Assembly (NCBI GenBank): GCA_019633425.1
Contig: WSUB01000001.1
Coordinates: 806,001-870,000, forward strand
Direction of reading: 5' to 3'
DNA: 64,000 nucleotides
Origin: Tulasnella sp. 424
Taxonomy: Eukaryota > Basidiomycota > Agaricomycetes > Cantharellales > Tulasnellaceae
In this document: positions 1-11,417 of the stretch, in pieces
Numbering within the stretch: the first letter of the stretch is position 1
How the letters are laid out: every line of letters begins with the position of its first letter
The notes under the pieces: generated by a model
Seen by the model: only the letters and a program-made list of their open reading frames with translations
Database searches by the model: none
What the model was told of the DNA's origin: nothing
Position numbers and translations under genes: made by a program

Positions 1-1011
1 GACAAGGTGCTGGTGGCAGGACGCACTTGATGAGCCCGGCGATGGCGGCTGCAGCGGCGATGACGGGCCACTTGACGGATGTGCGGAAGCACTTGCTAGG
101 CGAAGGCGAATCCGGCGAAACCGCTGGCCAGAAAGCGCAGATCAAGGTTACCAGCGCCTTCGACTTTTTGACAGACGAAGTCTTGCCTCCACCAAAACCT
201 CAAGGTTACGCAGGTGCTACCGACGCCACGGATCTCCCCGCAGCTGGCGGTTCTTCAGCCATTAAATTCACCGTCCTCCGTGGCGGAGCCGCTCCGTTGT
301 CCATCCCCAACGTTGACACCGATATGATCATCCCGAAACAATTCCTTAAGACGCTGAAGCGGACCGGCTTGGGCAACGCTCTTTTCTGGACCCTAAGAAG
401 GACGCCGGAGACCGAGGAGATGACAGACTTCGTCCTGAACAAGCCACCGTATGACAGGGCGAAAATTATGGTGTGTACCGGGGAGAACTTCGGGTGCGGG
501 AGTAGCCGTGAGCACGCTGCTTGGAGCTTGTGAGTTTTCCTTTCCACGGTGGTCACTTATTCGGAGGCATCGCTGACGTACCGAGCAACTCGTATTCAGG
601 CTTGACTTCGGTATCTCCGCTGTTATTGCACCGTCGTTTGGTGAAATCTTCAAGACCAACTCGATGCAGAACGGTCTTTTGCCTGTCGTCTTGCCCCAAT
701 CCGAATGCCAAAAGCTGTATGAGGACGCTGTCAATGGCCTAGACCTCGAGGTGGACTTGGACAAGCTTGAAGTCCGCAGATTTAACGGCGAGCCACCAAT
801 TCCTTTCGAAGTCGAACCGTTCCGCCGTCATTGCTTGTTGAACGGATTGGACGATATCGGGTTGACGATGCAGAAGGAGGACTTCATTGTCGACTTTGAG
901 CAGAAGAGGAGTGACTTGTGGCCATGGCTTGACGGGTTCGGTTACAAGAAGGGCGGAGGCAGGATTGATGCGAAGGAAGTCAAGAAGAAGACCACCAAGA
1001 TGGACTGGTGA
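1..1011 (+). CDS. LEU1: 3-isopropylmalate dehydratase, C-terminal part (5' end cut by window edge)
   Basis: This enzyme converts 2-isopropylmalate to 3-isopropylmalate in leucine synthesis, using a 4Fe-4S cluster. Only the end of the LeuC-like region and the LeuD-like swivel domain are visible. The frame opens at base 3 with [16 protein letters not shown], typical of the LeuC end. The LeuD part has [14 protein letters not shown] and the substrate loop [10 protein letters not shown]. One intron (530-599, GT-AG) splits a Leu codon and joins AWSL to [13 protein letters not shown]. The second exon is 600-1011 and ends KTTKMDW with TGA. Fungi carry LeuC and LeuD fused in one chain, as here. The start codon lies left of the window. 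Identification is secure from the two conserved loops and the order of the fused domains. Confidence 0.95.
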
Positions 1012-1425
1012 TTTTGGGACACTCCGACTAAAGATCTATATTCCCCGTGTTAGTTTGAATGTGTACTTTACTCTATTCACAAACTGTCAAAGTGTTTTAA
1101 ACATTGAGAGGAAACGGTTGCATTCGAATCGCGAGTTCCTGGTGGATTCTATCTTTGCGTCCAAAAGCTCTTCCAGCTTCTTTGATGACACTGAGTATCG
1201 CGTGGGTGTCTGGTCGTCGTTGGTCGTCTTAGCAGCAGTCGACATCGACCTGGGAAAAGAGTTCGCCCCGCCACCGAGTTGTGGCTGCGGCGCGCTTGAG
1301 TCTGTTTGCCGTCGACCCCTGTTTTCTGCTGGACTGGCATCAGCTGCCACTTAAACCTTTCAGCCGCTGCCACCGCCCGCTCGTCTCTCCCTCATTTGTA
1401 CACTTATTTCCCGTCTTTTCGGCAG
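1012..1425. other. Intergenic: LEU1 3' flank and promoter of the next gene
   Basis: No gene is supported here. A pyrimidine-rich stretch near 1376-1420 lies just before the next start codon, as is common around fungal transcription starts. Small open frames on both strands are not conserved-looking. Confidence 0.5.
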
Positions 1426-4400
1426 ATGCAAGCTGTTATAAGTCCAATGGCGAGCCACGACGTTTCTCCAGGGATTGGCAGTTCTTCCGGTACGTTTATG
1501 CTCCCTGCTTATAATTACTCTGCTGTGACGTCCTGATGTCTCTTTTCCTCTCGTAGCGGATGTACGTCCATCGCTACGTAGGCAGACCACGGACCAAATT
1601 CTCTTCTACTATCAGTCTGCAGAAGCAGACTCGGGCAGCACTAGTGTCTCTCCCGCCGCGCAAGAAATCACCATCCCCACCCAGTCCAGCACTCAATATT
1701 CTCTACCTTCACCGTTCGCCAACTCTTCTCCAGAACCTTCACCTTCGAGGCTCGAGGGAAGAAGGCAAAGGTTACCGAGTACAGCAGGGGCCGATAACAG
1801 GCGGCTTCATATCGTCGAGGTCGACGCGGACGAACCAACAGTAGGCGACCTTCCTGTCATCGAGGACCAGCTTAACACGTCGAGAACAACCAGCCCCAAA
1901 GGCCAAGCGGCATCTGGGGAGCCGTCAAGTCGAAAGCGGTCCACTTCAAACAACCTACTTTCCCGCCGAGGTCACGAGCATAGCCGGCTCGCGCTTATGG
2001 CACCGCCAGATGCATCTCCATCATCCTACATGAATCTTTCACCTCCAGACGTTCCCCAAACTGCTCCTCCACGTCGCCACAAGTATCACTTGGGCGGTTT
2101 GTACGACTCCGACGACGGAGACCTCTCTGAGCTGGCAACCAAGGACCATCGACGGACTAAAAGCAGTATTCACGTCGATCAGGGTTCAGCCGCGAGAGGA
2201 GAGAGGGGGGGTTACTCCGCTTCAAGGAGAATCCCAGGTGGACGAACCAGCCCAAAAGATGGCGGGGTGGCATTCTTCCCGCCGGGGGATTACTTGCAAG
2301 GCGAGCCTTTGACGTGGAAGCATGGGACGGGACCCAAAGGACTACACAAAAGGCGAAACGACTCAGTCACCGAACGCAGACCCTCCATCCCTCCATCATC
2401 TTCTATGCCGTCCGCGTCGGGGTCAACGGTCAATGTCGCATCACCGTCCTCATCTCAAGGACCCTTGCCGTCGCCTCGTTCGGAGCCAGTAATCCGATCC
2501 TCCCCACCAGAGCAGCCTCACCCACTGCCTCATAGCTCATCTTCCTCATCCGATATCGTCCTCACTCCTATTATCGGTGAAGGAAAAGACGCAGCTGCTC
2601 CTGTAGCAGGGCCCGTGGTTGTTGGCGTAGTCTTCGACCTTCCAAAAGCAGCAACAAATGCTACACAGATACCCTCATCAAACAGATCATCAGCGTCAAA
2701 TTCTTCAATCCCGGGAAGTGACACAGTTCCTCCTGCACAATCATCAGCGCCTCAGCCTAGTGGCTCGTCCAATGTTGGTGCAACTGGGGCACCGCCTCCC
2801 CGTCCGCCTCGACATGCTGCATCGTTGCGTGCTGTCGTTCGTCCTGGTCTGACACCGTCTCAAACGGTTCCAGTTGCTGCAAGGCCAGAGCTCACAAAAA
2901 CAAGCTCAGATTTTTCGATCGTGGCGATGAATGTGACTTCGTCGTCTGGCAGTGTGCCGGTTTGGTATGTTCTTGTCTGTTATCACACATCACAGCCGAA
3001 GGCCCGAACCTAACATGTTTGGTTTCCGCAGTGTTGAAGAATCTGCTAGACCCACTCAAGACCCTCCTGGAGGGCAGAAGGCTCACCACCGCCGGGAAGG
3101 CGCGGACACTGGCGATTCTCCGGTCTTGGATCCTAAACGACCCTCCACCGATAATGCGAGGACTGAAGGCTCGACCGGGAACGACACCATTCGCGCGACA
3201 GGTCCACTCCTTTCATCCTTGCAAACTGATGCTAGTCGACCGGGTGCCGCCAGCCGACCTTCTCAGCATACTCGTCAAGGCCTTCCGTCTCAGTGGTCCT
3301 CACATTCCGACATGCCACCGGATGTGCCTCCAAAAGACGTTGATCCTCAGACAGCTGCCAGGCAGAGTATGGAGGATCTTGTTTTGGCAGTGAATCAACA
3401 TATCGGCAACCCAGGGCCGACCACAAATGGCGTCCAGGCGCCAACTTTAAGTCTCCATCCAAATGATTCCATGGATATCTCGGGAAGGAATTTTGGAGCA
3501 AGGACAAAATCTCGTTCTCCCGCATTGGAACGGGTTGACGAAAGCGACAGTGTTTACTCGGGAAGCTCTAGGCGCCAGGATGACCTTGGCGGAACACCAA
3601 AATCTCAACCCCCGACGCCGAACATCGAGTCGCACCCCTCGCTATCTAACTCTCGGCCGTCTTCTTCCATGTCGGGGCAAAAGGGGAATCCAGCCTCGAT
3701 GGCTGGAGTTGGAGCGGCCCACGGACGGTATCAGAAATTTGACGTGGAGTATGACAGAACTTCAATCGATCATCCGCCCCCTGCCACTACTGGCGTTCCC
3801 ACTACACACCCTACACCTCCAACCAAGCATCGTCGATTATCCAATGGCTCCGTATCCAAGCCTATTGCATCCGTCCCTCACACAGCGGCCAACCTCGTGC
3901 GCTCTCCATCTTCTGTTTCCAGCTCGTTCCGATCCTTTAGACAGCAGACGTACACCCCCCATTTTGATCATGATGCAACCCCAAGGAGGAGTCGTACAAC
4001 ACGAGTGAGCCGGCCGCCGGGCCAATTGCCGGACGCATTTTGGTTCAGAGATGTATTGGCTCGCAAGACACCAGTAGAGCGCGCAGCAGGGTACGCGGAA
4101 AAGATGAGGCAGCTTTTCCATGAGGAGGATAGTGGTCTGGGAGATTGGATCAGTTGCGCCAAAGGTGGCGGGAAAGGGCGAAGCGATTCTCGCAACCGGT
4201 CCCCCAACTCGTCCGATACCGCTTCTTCGGTAGGCCTTGCCAGGTCAGCCTCGCGAGCGAGTAGCAGCAATGGAGGTTTCTCGTTCAATCCCAAACCACG
4301 GAACGTATCCCATGGCTCAGAGGCCACCGAAGCGACTTTTCCGATCCGAGCGGATGCATATGTAGCCACGGAGCTCTCGTCGCGCAGGCATTCCCCTCCT

Positions 4401-5222
4401 CGCGGTCCGCCAGCCAATCTACCATATCCTGGCGTAATTCAAAACATGGGGATCCGCCCTAGTGCCACAATGCGCACCCTCCCGAGTACTAGATCTAACG
4501 GCGCTGACGGCCCTGCTTATTCGAACTCGATGCGATCACTTAAAAGCCCTAAAGGGACCGGGACGGGATTCTTTGCGAGCATTGGGCGCAGGACGAGCAT
4601 AAAGAAGGAGCGACCTCCTCTCGGGACCGGGATCGGAAACTCGAACGGGCCCAATCGACCCAACCAAGTGCCTCTGCCCCTCGCAGTAATGCCTAGACCA
4701 CCCCAGTTGGGCTCACGCCACCTTGCAGGTGGGCCGCGTCCTCCCCCATCGAAACCCGGAGGACCTATGAGGCATAATAGTCTGTTAGAAGGGAGGAGTA
4801 GGATATCCAACGATGGAGGTTCGAATCAAAGCAGTCCACGCCTGGAGGCCAGAACCGTTGACGGACACGAGTCAGTTGGTGGTGCGGTAGAGGAAGATGC
4901 TTCCACCATCGGCCACGGAACAGAAGACTTCGACAATTCATCCCTTCGTTCAGCCCCTACCCATCTGCAGAGCGACATTACGGGGTCCACCTCATCCGGC
5001 GCTGATCTCATCCCTCGATCCTCGTTGTCGTATCGGACTCTGGGACGTACCGATCCAACATCCATGTTCAACGCCAACCTCAATAAAGTCTCGGATGTTC
5101 TCCCTCATGTGGACCGCAGGATTCTTGCCGCTTACCTGAAACGGGCTGGAGGCGACGACATCAAGGCTATTAGCAAGTATTTGGAGGATGAACGAAATGG
5201 TGTTGTTGATATCAGGATATAG
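1426..5222 (+). CDS. Large low-complexity protein with a conserved central island and CUE-like C terminus
   Basis: Three exons (1426-1489, 1557-2964, 3032-5222) give about 1220 residues. The GT-AG introns at 1490-1556 and 2965-3031 keep the frame. Most of the protein is Ser/Pro/Thr-rich and probably disordered. Two parts look conserved. One is an island around residues 823-865 beginning PDAFWFRDVLARKTPVERA. The other is a C-terminal segment (about 1175-1215) with DVLPHVDRRILAAYLKRAGG, whose helical pattern resembles a ubiquitin-binding CUE domain. A basic patch (FFASIGRRTSIKKERPP) lies near residue 1015. I do not recognise the family. A regulatory or scaffold role linked to ubiquitin is a guess from the CUE-like end only. 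The start was chosen because the short first exon joins in frame and follows a pyrimidine-rich leader. Confidence 0.75.
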
Positions 5223-5566
5223 CCCCTTGATTCTGTCTGGACATGCCGCTCTTGCATTAAAATCATTCAGGTACTTGTATTTCTCGCATCCTATTGTAAC
5301 GCGTGCTCTGGAGCACGCCCGTATGTATGTAATTATGCGTTTTAGTCACTAATGGTGGTATAAACTATGTCCTTTATTAACGAAAGAGTGTCGGCGCATC
5401 TTAAGAAAGTGGCAGAGGATAAAATTATTCGAGAGGGCAATTAAATGGGCATAGAATGATCCTAGGCATAGAGAACGAATATCTGAAGGGCAAGGGTAGA
5501 TTGCGAACGAAAAATATAAGAATATCGAAATAGAAGTGAATCAGTCAATGGGACGCATAGCAGTTT
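5223..5566. other. Intergenic between convergent genes
   Basis: This AT-rich stretch holds the 3' flanks of two convergent genes. It contains AATAAA-like and ATTAAA-like words but no supported coding or RNA gene. Confidence 0.5.
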
Positions 5567-7483
5567 TCATAGAGCTCCTTCCTTCCGGGAACTGGGTCCG
5601 GGCTCGGGTTGAGGCTCGAAAAGGGCCTCGAACGATGCAGCATCTGGTTCGAGTTCGAGCTGTAGACCTTCACTCGGCCCAGCATTGTCCTCCACGAGCA
5701 AGTCAGCTGACGACCCCCTGATCCGAAGTCGTTTTGGTCGAGGGGAGCCGTCGTCGGCGTTTTCCTCAAACTCTTCGGCTCTACGCTTTCTTCGAGACGA
5801 TGGAAGTTCTAGACGGAAGATGGGTGGGTCGGCCGGCGGGTCAATGGAGGGATCTAAAGTCGAAGGGTGATGTTCTTCGGAGCGTTGTCGAGAGGGTGAA
5901 CCACCCGGAGCGCTGGATATGTCGCTGAGAGCTAGCGACGTTTTGGGTGTGACAGTGGGATTGTCGTGTTGATGGCGTTGCTTTCCAAGAGAGGTCGCCA
6001 AGGAACGTTGCGGCTTTTCAAGGTGTCTGAGCCCTTCGATGACCTCACGTCTCTCCCTTTGGAGCTGAGCGATCTGTTGGTCGATCTTAGCGAGCCGGAC
6101 CTGCATACGTGAGGTTTTTTGTCGGCGAGTCGGAGGAGTAGGTGGAGGAGACGGTTGTTGGGGAGAGTCTTGAGGCTGAGGGTAGCTGGAGGACGGAAGT
6201 GCGAAAGGATCGGTGAAGAAGGGAGCGGATTCTGAGGTTGCGGAAGGAGGCGTAGGGGATTGGACTCGGAAAGGAGGCAGAAGTGAGGTTGCGAGGATTG
6301 GAACGATGAGCGGGGCCCCTGGAGATCGGCTCCGAGTCTTGTCCCGAGAGAGGTCGAGCGGGAGTAGGGGGATTTCAAAGTATCTGGCTGCGCGCCTATC
6401 TTCACCTTTTGGGACGTCAGGGGAAGACTGGGCTCGGGCCGAGCCACCTGACAGCGGCGATTCAGAGGGTCTTGACCTGTTCTCATCATGTGTCGTTGTC
6501 CTTGAAATGAACCGAAAAAATGAGAAAATACGGATTTAGAGAGGGTTTACGACACTTACGCTGGTGAGGTGGAAACGTCGGCTTGCGCTGGTTCCCTGGC
6601 CGCAATATCGCCATAGGCAAGCAAGCGCCGGACGTGTTGCAACTCGGCATCCAAATCTTCGGGACTGCACTGAAGTAGGCCTATGCTTGGGACCGGGGTC
6701 AGGGACCTTGATGACTTCCAATCAACGATGCAGATATCCTCATCATCAGTGATGAGAATGTGTCGTAGCTGCACGTCGCCATGAAGAACGCCGGAATCGT
6801 GAATCTCTTCGTAGGCTTGGATGATCTTTTGCTTCACGTGAACGGGGGTAGATTTGGGGTCAGCCTCCGTCCAACCTTTTGCGGTATTATGAGGGGGCTC
6901 CATGGCGGTGCAGATATGGCCTAAGGGAGATAGTCAGGCTGGCGGCCAGAAGATAGGGAGGTTAAGGGGGCCTATTACACCCACCTGTTGACGTAGCATA
7001 TGCTCCTACAAGCTGGGGAACAAAAATGCCTTGAAAAGGTCTCAAATGTGCGGACGAACCAAACAGATAGAGCTGGAGTTTTTCAGTGACATGCTCGTGA
7101 TTATAGCGATGAGAATGGAGTACCGACCTCCAAGTAGCATTGCTGCCACGTTGTCTGAGCGTCCCAGTACTTGCAAACCAGCCAACGGGGTTGATTCTCG
7201 ATCATTGCGAATTCAAGGTGAACGTCCGAATCGCCTTCTGAGGGGCGTCCAAGGTGATCAGCTTTCAGCCATATGCAGTGCTGGGAGACTCACCGTTCAG
7301 CTGTTTCGAACGGGTAATCAGATCCAGTGGTGTGCTCCGCATGCAAGTCCACTGCCCATGGCGTTCGTAAAGCAAGGACGAGCTTTCAACGTCCTCGGCC
7401 TCGTACGAATCACTCGACGATGGCTGTGCTAGATCCGACGCGTATATGACGTCCATTGGAGGCAAAAGACCTGAGTCTGCCAT
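5567..7483 (-). CDS. Divergent protein-kinase-like protein with HGDV catalytic-loop variant
   Basis: Five exons on the minus strand (7483-7294, 7237-7128, 7072-6985, 6920-6560, 6500-5567) join in frame to about 560 residues. The core around residue 160 has VLHGDVQLRHIL followed by DEDICIVDW. This matches the catalytic loop and metal-binding positions of kinase-like folds, but with HGD for HRD and DW for DFG. The N-lobe is degenerate: no clear glycine loop or VAIK lysine was found. The last exon encodes a Pro/Ser-rich linker, a probable coiled coil (MQVRLAKIDQQIAQLQRERR) and basic motifs (SRRKRRAEEF, PKRLRIR) that could act in nuclear import. Such kinase-like genes are common in basidiomycetes. 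Catalytic activity is uncertain. The donor of the second intron (GTCGGT) is weak, so that junction is the least certain. Confidence 0.7.
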
Positions 7484-8974
7484 GGTGGACTTGAGGTCGG
7501 GTGGGGTTGAGGAGGTGGAGAGGTGCGAAGAAAAGAGGGAAAAAAAGTTGAAACGAGGTGGCAATTGTGACGTATATAAGTGGGATCGAGATCGTGGTCC
7601 CTTGTGTGCTTATAAGTATCCAAGGGAATGGAGGGTATAATCGCAGAAAAAAGCATCATTCCAGCGAGACGACACGTGACCGGGACACAAAGGCTTTTGG
7701 TGGAGTTCAGTGCATCACTCTGTACGCCCCCTTTGTCGTTTGGGGGGCGGAGCAACGCATCATAAGTTCTTGGGTGCGAAGAGAGGGTTCGGAGCTTCGT
7801 GAGATGCGGCCTATACACACGCTGTGTATGTACAGGACACGTGGGGAGCCTGTTCATCTCTCCCAGCGACGTGCCCTTCGAGCAGCACGCTCCCGACATT
7901 GGAAGCTACGTACTCAAATCCAGCATCCACTGTGCAGAATAGGTGTGTTTTTTGTAGCCAAATTTGGATGAGAGCTACCAGAGAAGCGGGCTGGTGAACA
8001 CGTTTCAGGCCTGTCGTTTAAGAATGGCATGGCGAGGGGCAAAATGGGTGGCATGTCCCGAAAGTGATTCGCAGGGGGTGGCGATAACGAATGAGGATAC
8101 AAAAGAGCTTAAAAGACGTCTTTAGCTTAGACCCTTCCATTTTATCGGCGCATTGCGAAGGTGTGATGAACATGCACTGTGCCCATTTTTAGACATCGGA
8201 ACCGCGGGAACAACTCCCACTGACATAATCCACTCAGCACAGATGTTTGCTCCCGCATCTTTTAAAATTGCTTTTCGCTCTCTGTTCTGTATCACAGCGT
8301 CCATCGACTCTAGGTAGGTGTTCTTATACCTCGCCTTGTATCTGTGTCTCCTCCTCCCTTTCCATCTGATTACAACCTTTACGTCTAACCTACTGGAGCG
8401 CTCCGTCGCGGTGTAGAGATAAATTTACTACAACGGTGTCTGATCCTTCACCTCGCTCCCTTCCTCTTTCACTCCTTGATTGAGCTCCGTGCTGACATCC
8501 GGCTTCTGCCATAGGTGGTCTGAATCTTTGTTGCACCCGTTGTCCTTTATATCGAGGTCAGTTCCTATCCTTCTTCTTCCTTAGCCCTCTTCTCCTTCTA
8601 CAGCAATGATGATTTCGTTATCCACACTGTCTGAACGGCCACGGCCGTAATGAACAGTACAACGAAGAAACTTTAGACGGTTCGATATACTGATCCTCCT
8701 TACCCCTTCTCCCCCTTTCGTGGCTCGCTCCGACGTTTCGTCTCGAGGGATGCTTGCTGACGTGTGCATTTACCTTTGTTCAGGCATCCCACACTTGTAG
8801 ACCATCTTATCGCACAGAACAGATATGTACATTTTCAGTAGCGTTGACAATATTCAACAATATGAGCCCGTTATTATATTAATCTGAACGCGTGTGCCTC
8901 CGCACCACCTTTCCTGGACGTCGAATGAAATCCGCTGCGTACTCCGACCCATACCCCAAGGTTTTTGATGACGA
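7484..8974. other. Long gene-poor interval with a pyrimidine-rich block
   Basis: The interval is about 1.5 kb, unusually long for this window. No coding frame has family resemblance. From 8335 to 8720 the plus strand is strongly pyrimidine-rich with several GT...AG pairs, so a non-coding or 5'-leader transcript is possible. The only ATG-started frame just after it (8605-8649) is 14 codons long. The left end holds the promoter of the kinase-like gene. Confidence 0.4.
7573..7579 (-). promoter_or_regulatory. TATA-like box of the kinase-like gene
   Basis: On the minus strand the sequence reads CTTATATACG about 90 bp upstream of the start codon at 7483. Position and sequence fit a TATA element; this is inference only. 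Confidence 0.35.
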
Positions 8975-10715
8975 TTACAGAGGACCGTCGATGATGGCTT
9001 TGATCACACCCTTGCCGTCTTTACTCTTGCCAGCCTTGGTTGTCTGGAAAGCCTCGACAGCCTCGTCAAACTTGAAGCTGAGGACAGATTCGGTCCGGTA
9101 AGCGTCGATTAGAGGTATCAAGCGCCCGCGGCAGAAGACTTACCGATGAGTGACGAGAGGCTTAAGGTCGATCTTATTTTGCGCGACGAGAGCGATGGCG
9201 AGCTCGTAATCGCCAGGCCCATAGCGGAAAGATCCCTTGACGGTCAGCTCCTTGACGAGGAGCATGGTGATTGGAATTTGGACTTCTGGGTGGCCCATAC
9301 CGACCTATAGCGTGAATTCACCCACCAAGTCAGCAAGCTCTCTAGAGGAGGGGGGCCGGAAATTTGCGTACCTGGATGAAAGTACCACCTGTCCTGACCA
9401 AGAACAACCCAGTCTGGACGCACACGGGAGCACCGCTAGCTTCGATGATCAAGTCAACGGAAGTAGGTCCACGATCGGTCAAGCCAAGCTTGGCCTTGAT
9501 CTCCTCGGCGTTCCTCCTCGAATAATCGATCGCGGACTCTCCGTCGTTCTTCTTTGGTGGCAGCCATACGTCAGTGGCGGCGTAACTTTTAGCAAAGTCC
9601 AGTCGGCCCTGGTCGATATCGATTGCGATGGTTCGTTTGGCTCCGAGCGCTCTGGCGACTGCGAGTGCAAGGAGACCAACTGGGCCAGCGCCGAAGACAG
9701 CGACGGTTTGGTTGGCTTTGATTTGGCCGAGAGTTCGGACGGAGTGGACGCCAACGGAGAGGGGTTCCATCTATAGATGTTGAACGGGGTCAATGACTTC
9801 GGTGGTCGTGAGATGCCAGTCGATGCAAGACTTTACCATCGCGCCGTCCTCAAGGGAGAGGTTGTCTGGAAGGAGGTACGCAAGCTCTGCGGGGACCTTG
9901 TAGTAGCGGCCGAGGGTGCCATCGTACGGTGGGGTAGCGGCGAACTGCATGTCTGTGCAGAGCTACAAGAACGGCCATCCGATGAGCTTGGCTAGTTCGA
10001 TGAAAGGGACAAGCCGTTCTCGCTGACCTGATAGCGACCGTGCTTGCAGTCCTCGCAGTAACCACACCCTGCACCAGGTTCCATAGCCACACGATCACCA
10101 GGCTTGAGATGCTTCACTTTGGATCCGACTTTCGGGTGTTGGATTTAATTCAGAATTTGGGTTGTATTTGAGAGCGCATAAGAGGGCGTTGAATGACACG
10201 GTTAAGCGACGGAAGCAAAATAAATAAGCATCCGTCTAGGTGAAAGATTCAACATTTGAATAGCGTACCTTTGAAAACGACACCAGCGGATTCGTGACCG
10301 AGGACCTGAAAACGGGGCAGTCATTTAGCCCCAGGTCGAAGGGATGAATGCTGTTGCATACCATAGGAGAGTTGACGACGAAGTCGCCGATGCGTCCATG
10401 GCAAAGGTAGTGGACGTCGGAACCGCAGATACCTGAGAGCGAGACGAGGATGAGAGACGGGGGATGAGAATGACTTGCCAAATCCGGATAAATGAGAGCA
10501 GAGGCGACGTACCGGTCTTCTTGACCTCAACGAGCACATCGCGGGGTCCAACTGTACAGCAGATCGACGTGATCGGGATCCAAAAGTTAGGCACAACTCA
10601 TTTTTTCGGTTCGAATAGAAGTCTGGAACTGACGTTCGGGTACAGGACGTTCTTCGTAGACGGTGTCGTCGATGCCACGGAGGACGAAAGACCTGTTGGA
10701 TCCGTATTCAGACAT
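8975..10715 (-). CDS. NAD-dependent xylitol/sorbitol dehydrogenase (zinc MDR family)
   Basis: Nine exons (10715-10634, 10551-10513, 10432-10362, 10305-10269, 10128-10028, 9962-9837, 9770-9372, 9304-9144, 9077-8975) give 372 residues, the usual length for the family. It oxidises a polyol such as xylitol to D-xylulose in the cytosol, feeding the pentose pathway. Visible residues are the catalytic zinc ligand Cys43 (GICGSDVHY), His68-Glu69 (GHES), structural zinc cysteines 98, 101, 104 and 112, the Rossmann GAGPVG at 179-184 and Asp203 after the second strand, which points to NAD rather than NADP. The C-terminal [14 protein letters not shown] is also typical. Xylitol and sorbitol dehydrogenases are hard to separate by sequence; xylitol dehydrogenase is the better guess in a fungus. 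The eight introns, with exons as short as 37 nt, all keep phase. Confidence 0.88.
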
Positions 10716-11417
10716 GGCTAGAGAGAGATGTGTTGAGAAGAGATGGAGGATAGAGAGAGAACTTGTTGGTGAATTTGAGTCGACAGAGTTTGTGAGACTA
10801 TTTGTATGTGGGCGGGAGATGGTGCCGGAAGGAGCAAGACCATCTGGGCTTCACCCGACTGACACCCACCAAGAGCACTCGAATTCCCCCATGGAGTAAG
10901 GAGATCATAAATGTCTACGGAATTACGGACCGTCCGTTTTCCTCCGCATCCTCATCTCAGTCGACCGGGGAAACTACCGATTTGGTTCCCAAGTCGAAAG
11001 TGGACCGTGGGATCGTTTCGTCAATGATCGGCGCCTTCGCTTCAACCTACTTCCGCCAACCATCTTTCCGCACCTCATGGTCTTCAAGCCTGCAAGTCCG
11101 GTACCGATGGAAGCTGTTTAATATTAATATTTTGCGCCCATGGATGGATGCATATGGGCTTGTAGTCGACATGTCAATCCAATATGGCTTTTTACATCCG
11201 CTGCAACTGCTAGTCCGTATCCAAATGCAGCGCATCCTCCAGGTCCTACATAACTAAATGCAGATGCCACCGACTCCAGACCATCATCAGCTCTCTCATC
11301 CTCTTTTCCTCTCTCTTGTACTCGCAGTCTCTCGTCGCCAGTCTCGCCTTAGCAGCCCTCACCAACGTATTGTAATCCGCTTCTCCAGTAATCTTTCCCC
11401 CACCTCCTACCTCCAAA
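10716..11417. promoter_or_regulatory. Divergent promoter region (dehydrogenase and Ran1-like kinase)
   Basis: About 700 bp separate the two start codons. A CT-rich tract (11265-11340) lies upstream of the kinase start. An ATG at 11258 opens a 74-codon frame that overlaps the kinase start in another frame. No other gene is supported. Confidence 0.45.

Noticed and set aside
4818..4832. GGTTCGAATC word resembling a tRNA B-box
   Set aside because: It lies inside a long conserved coding frame and has no cloverleaf context.
7238..7261. Alternative acceptor GAAAG in the first intron of the kinase-like gene
   Set aside because: The CTGAT directly after it is a typical branch point for the CCTCAG acceptor 24 nt downstream.
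7429..7899. 156-codon minus-strand frame
   Set aside because: It overlaps the start and TATA region of the kinase-like gene, is low in conserved character and does not begin with a good start; treated as a shadow frame.
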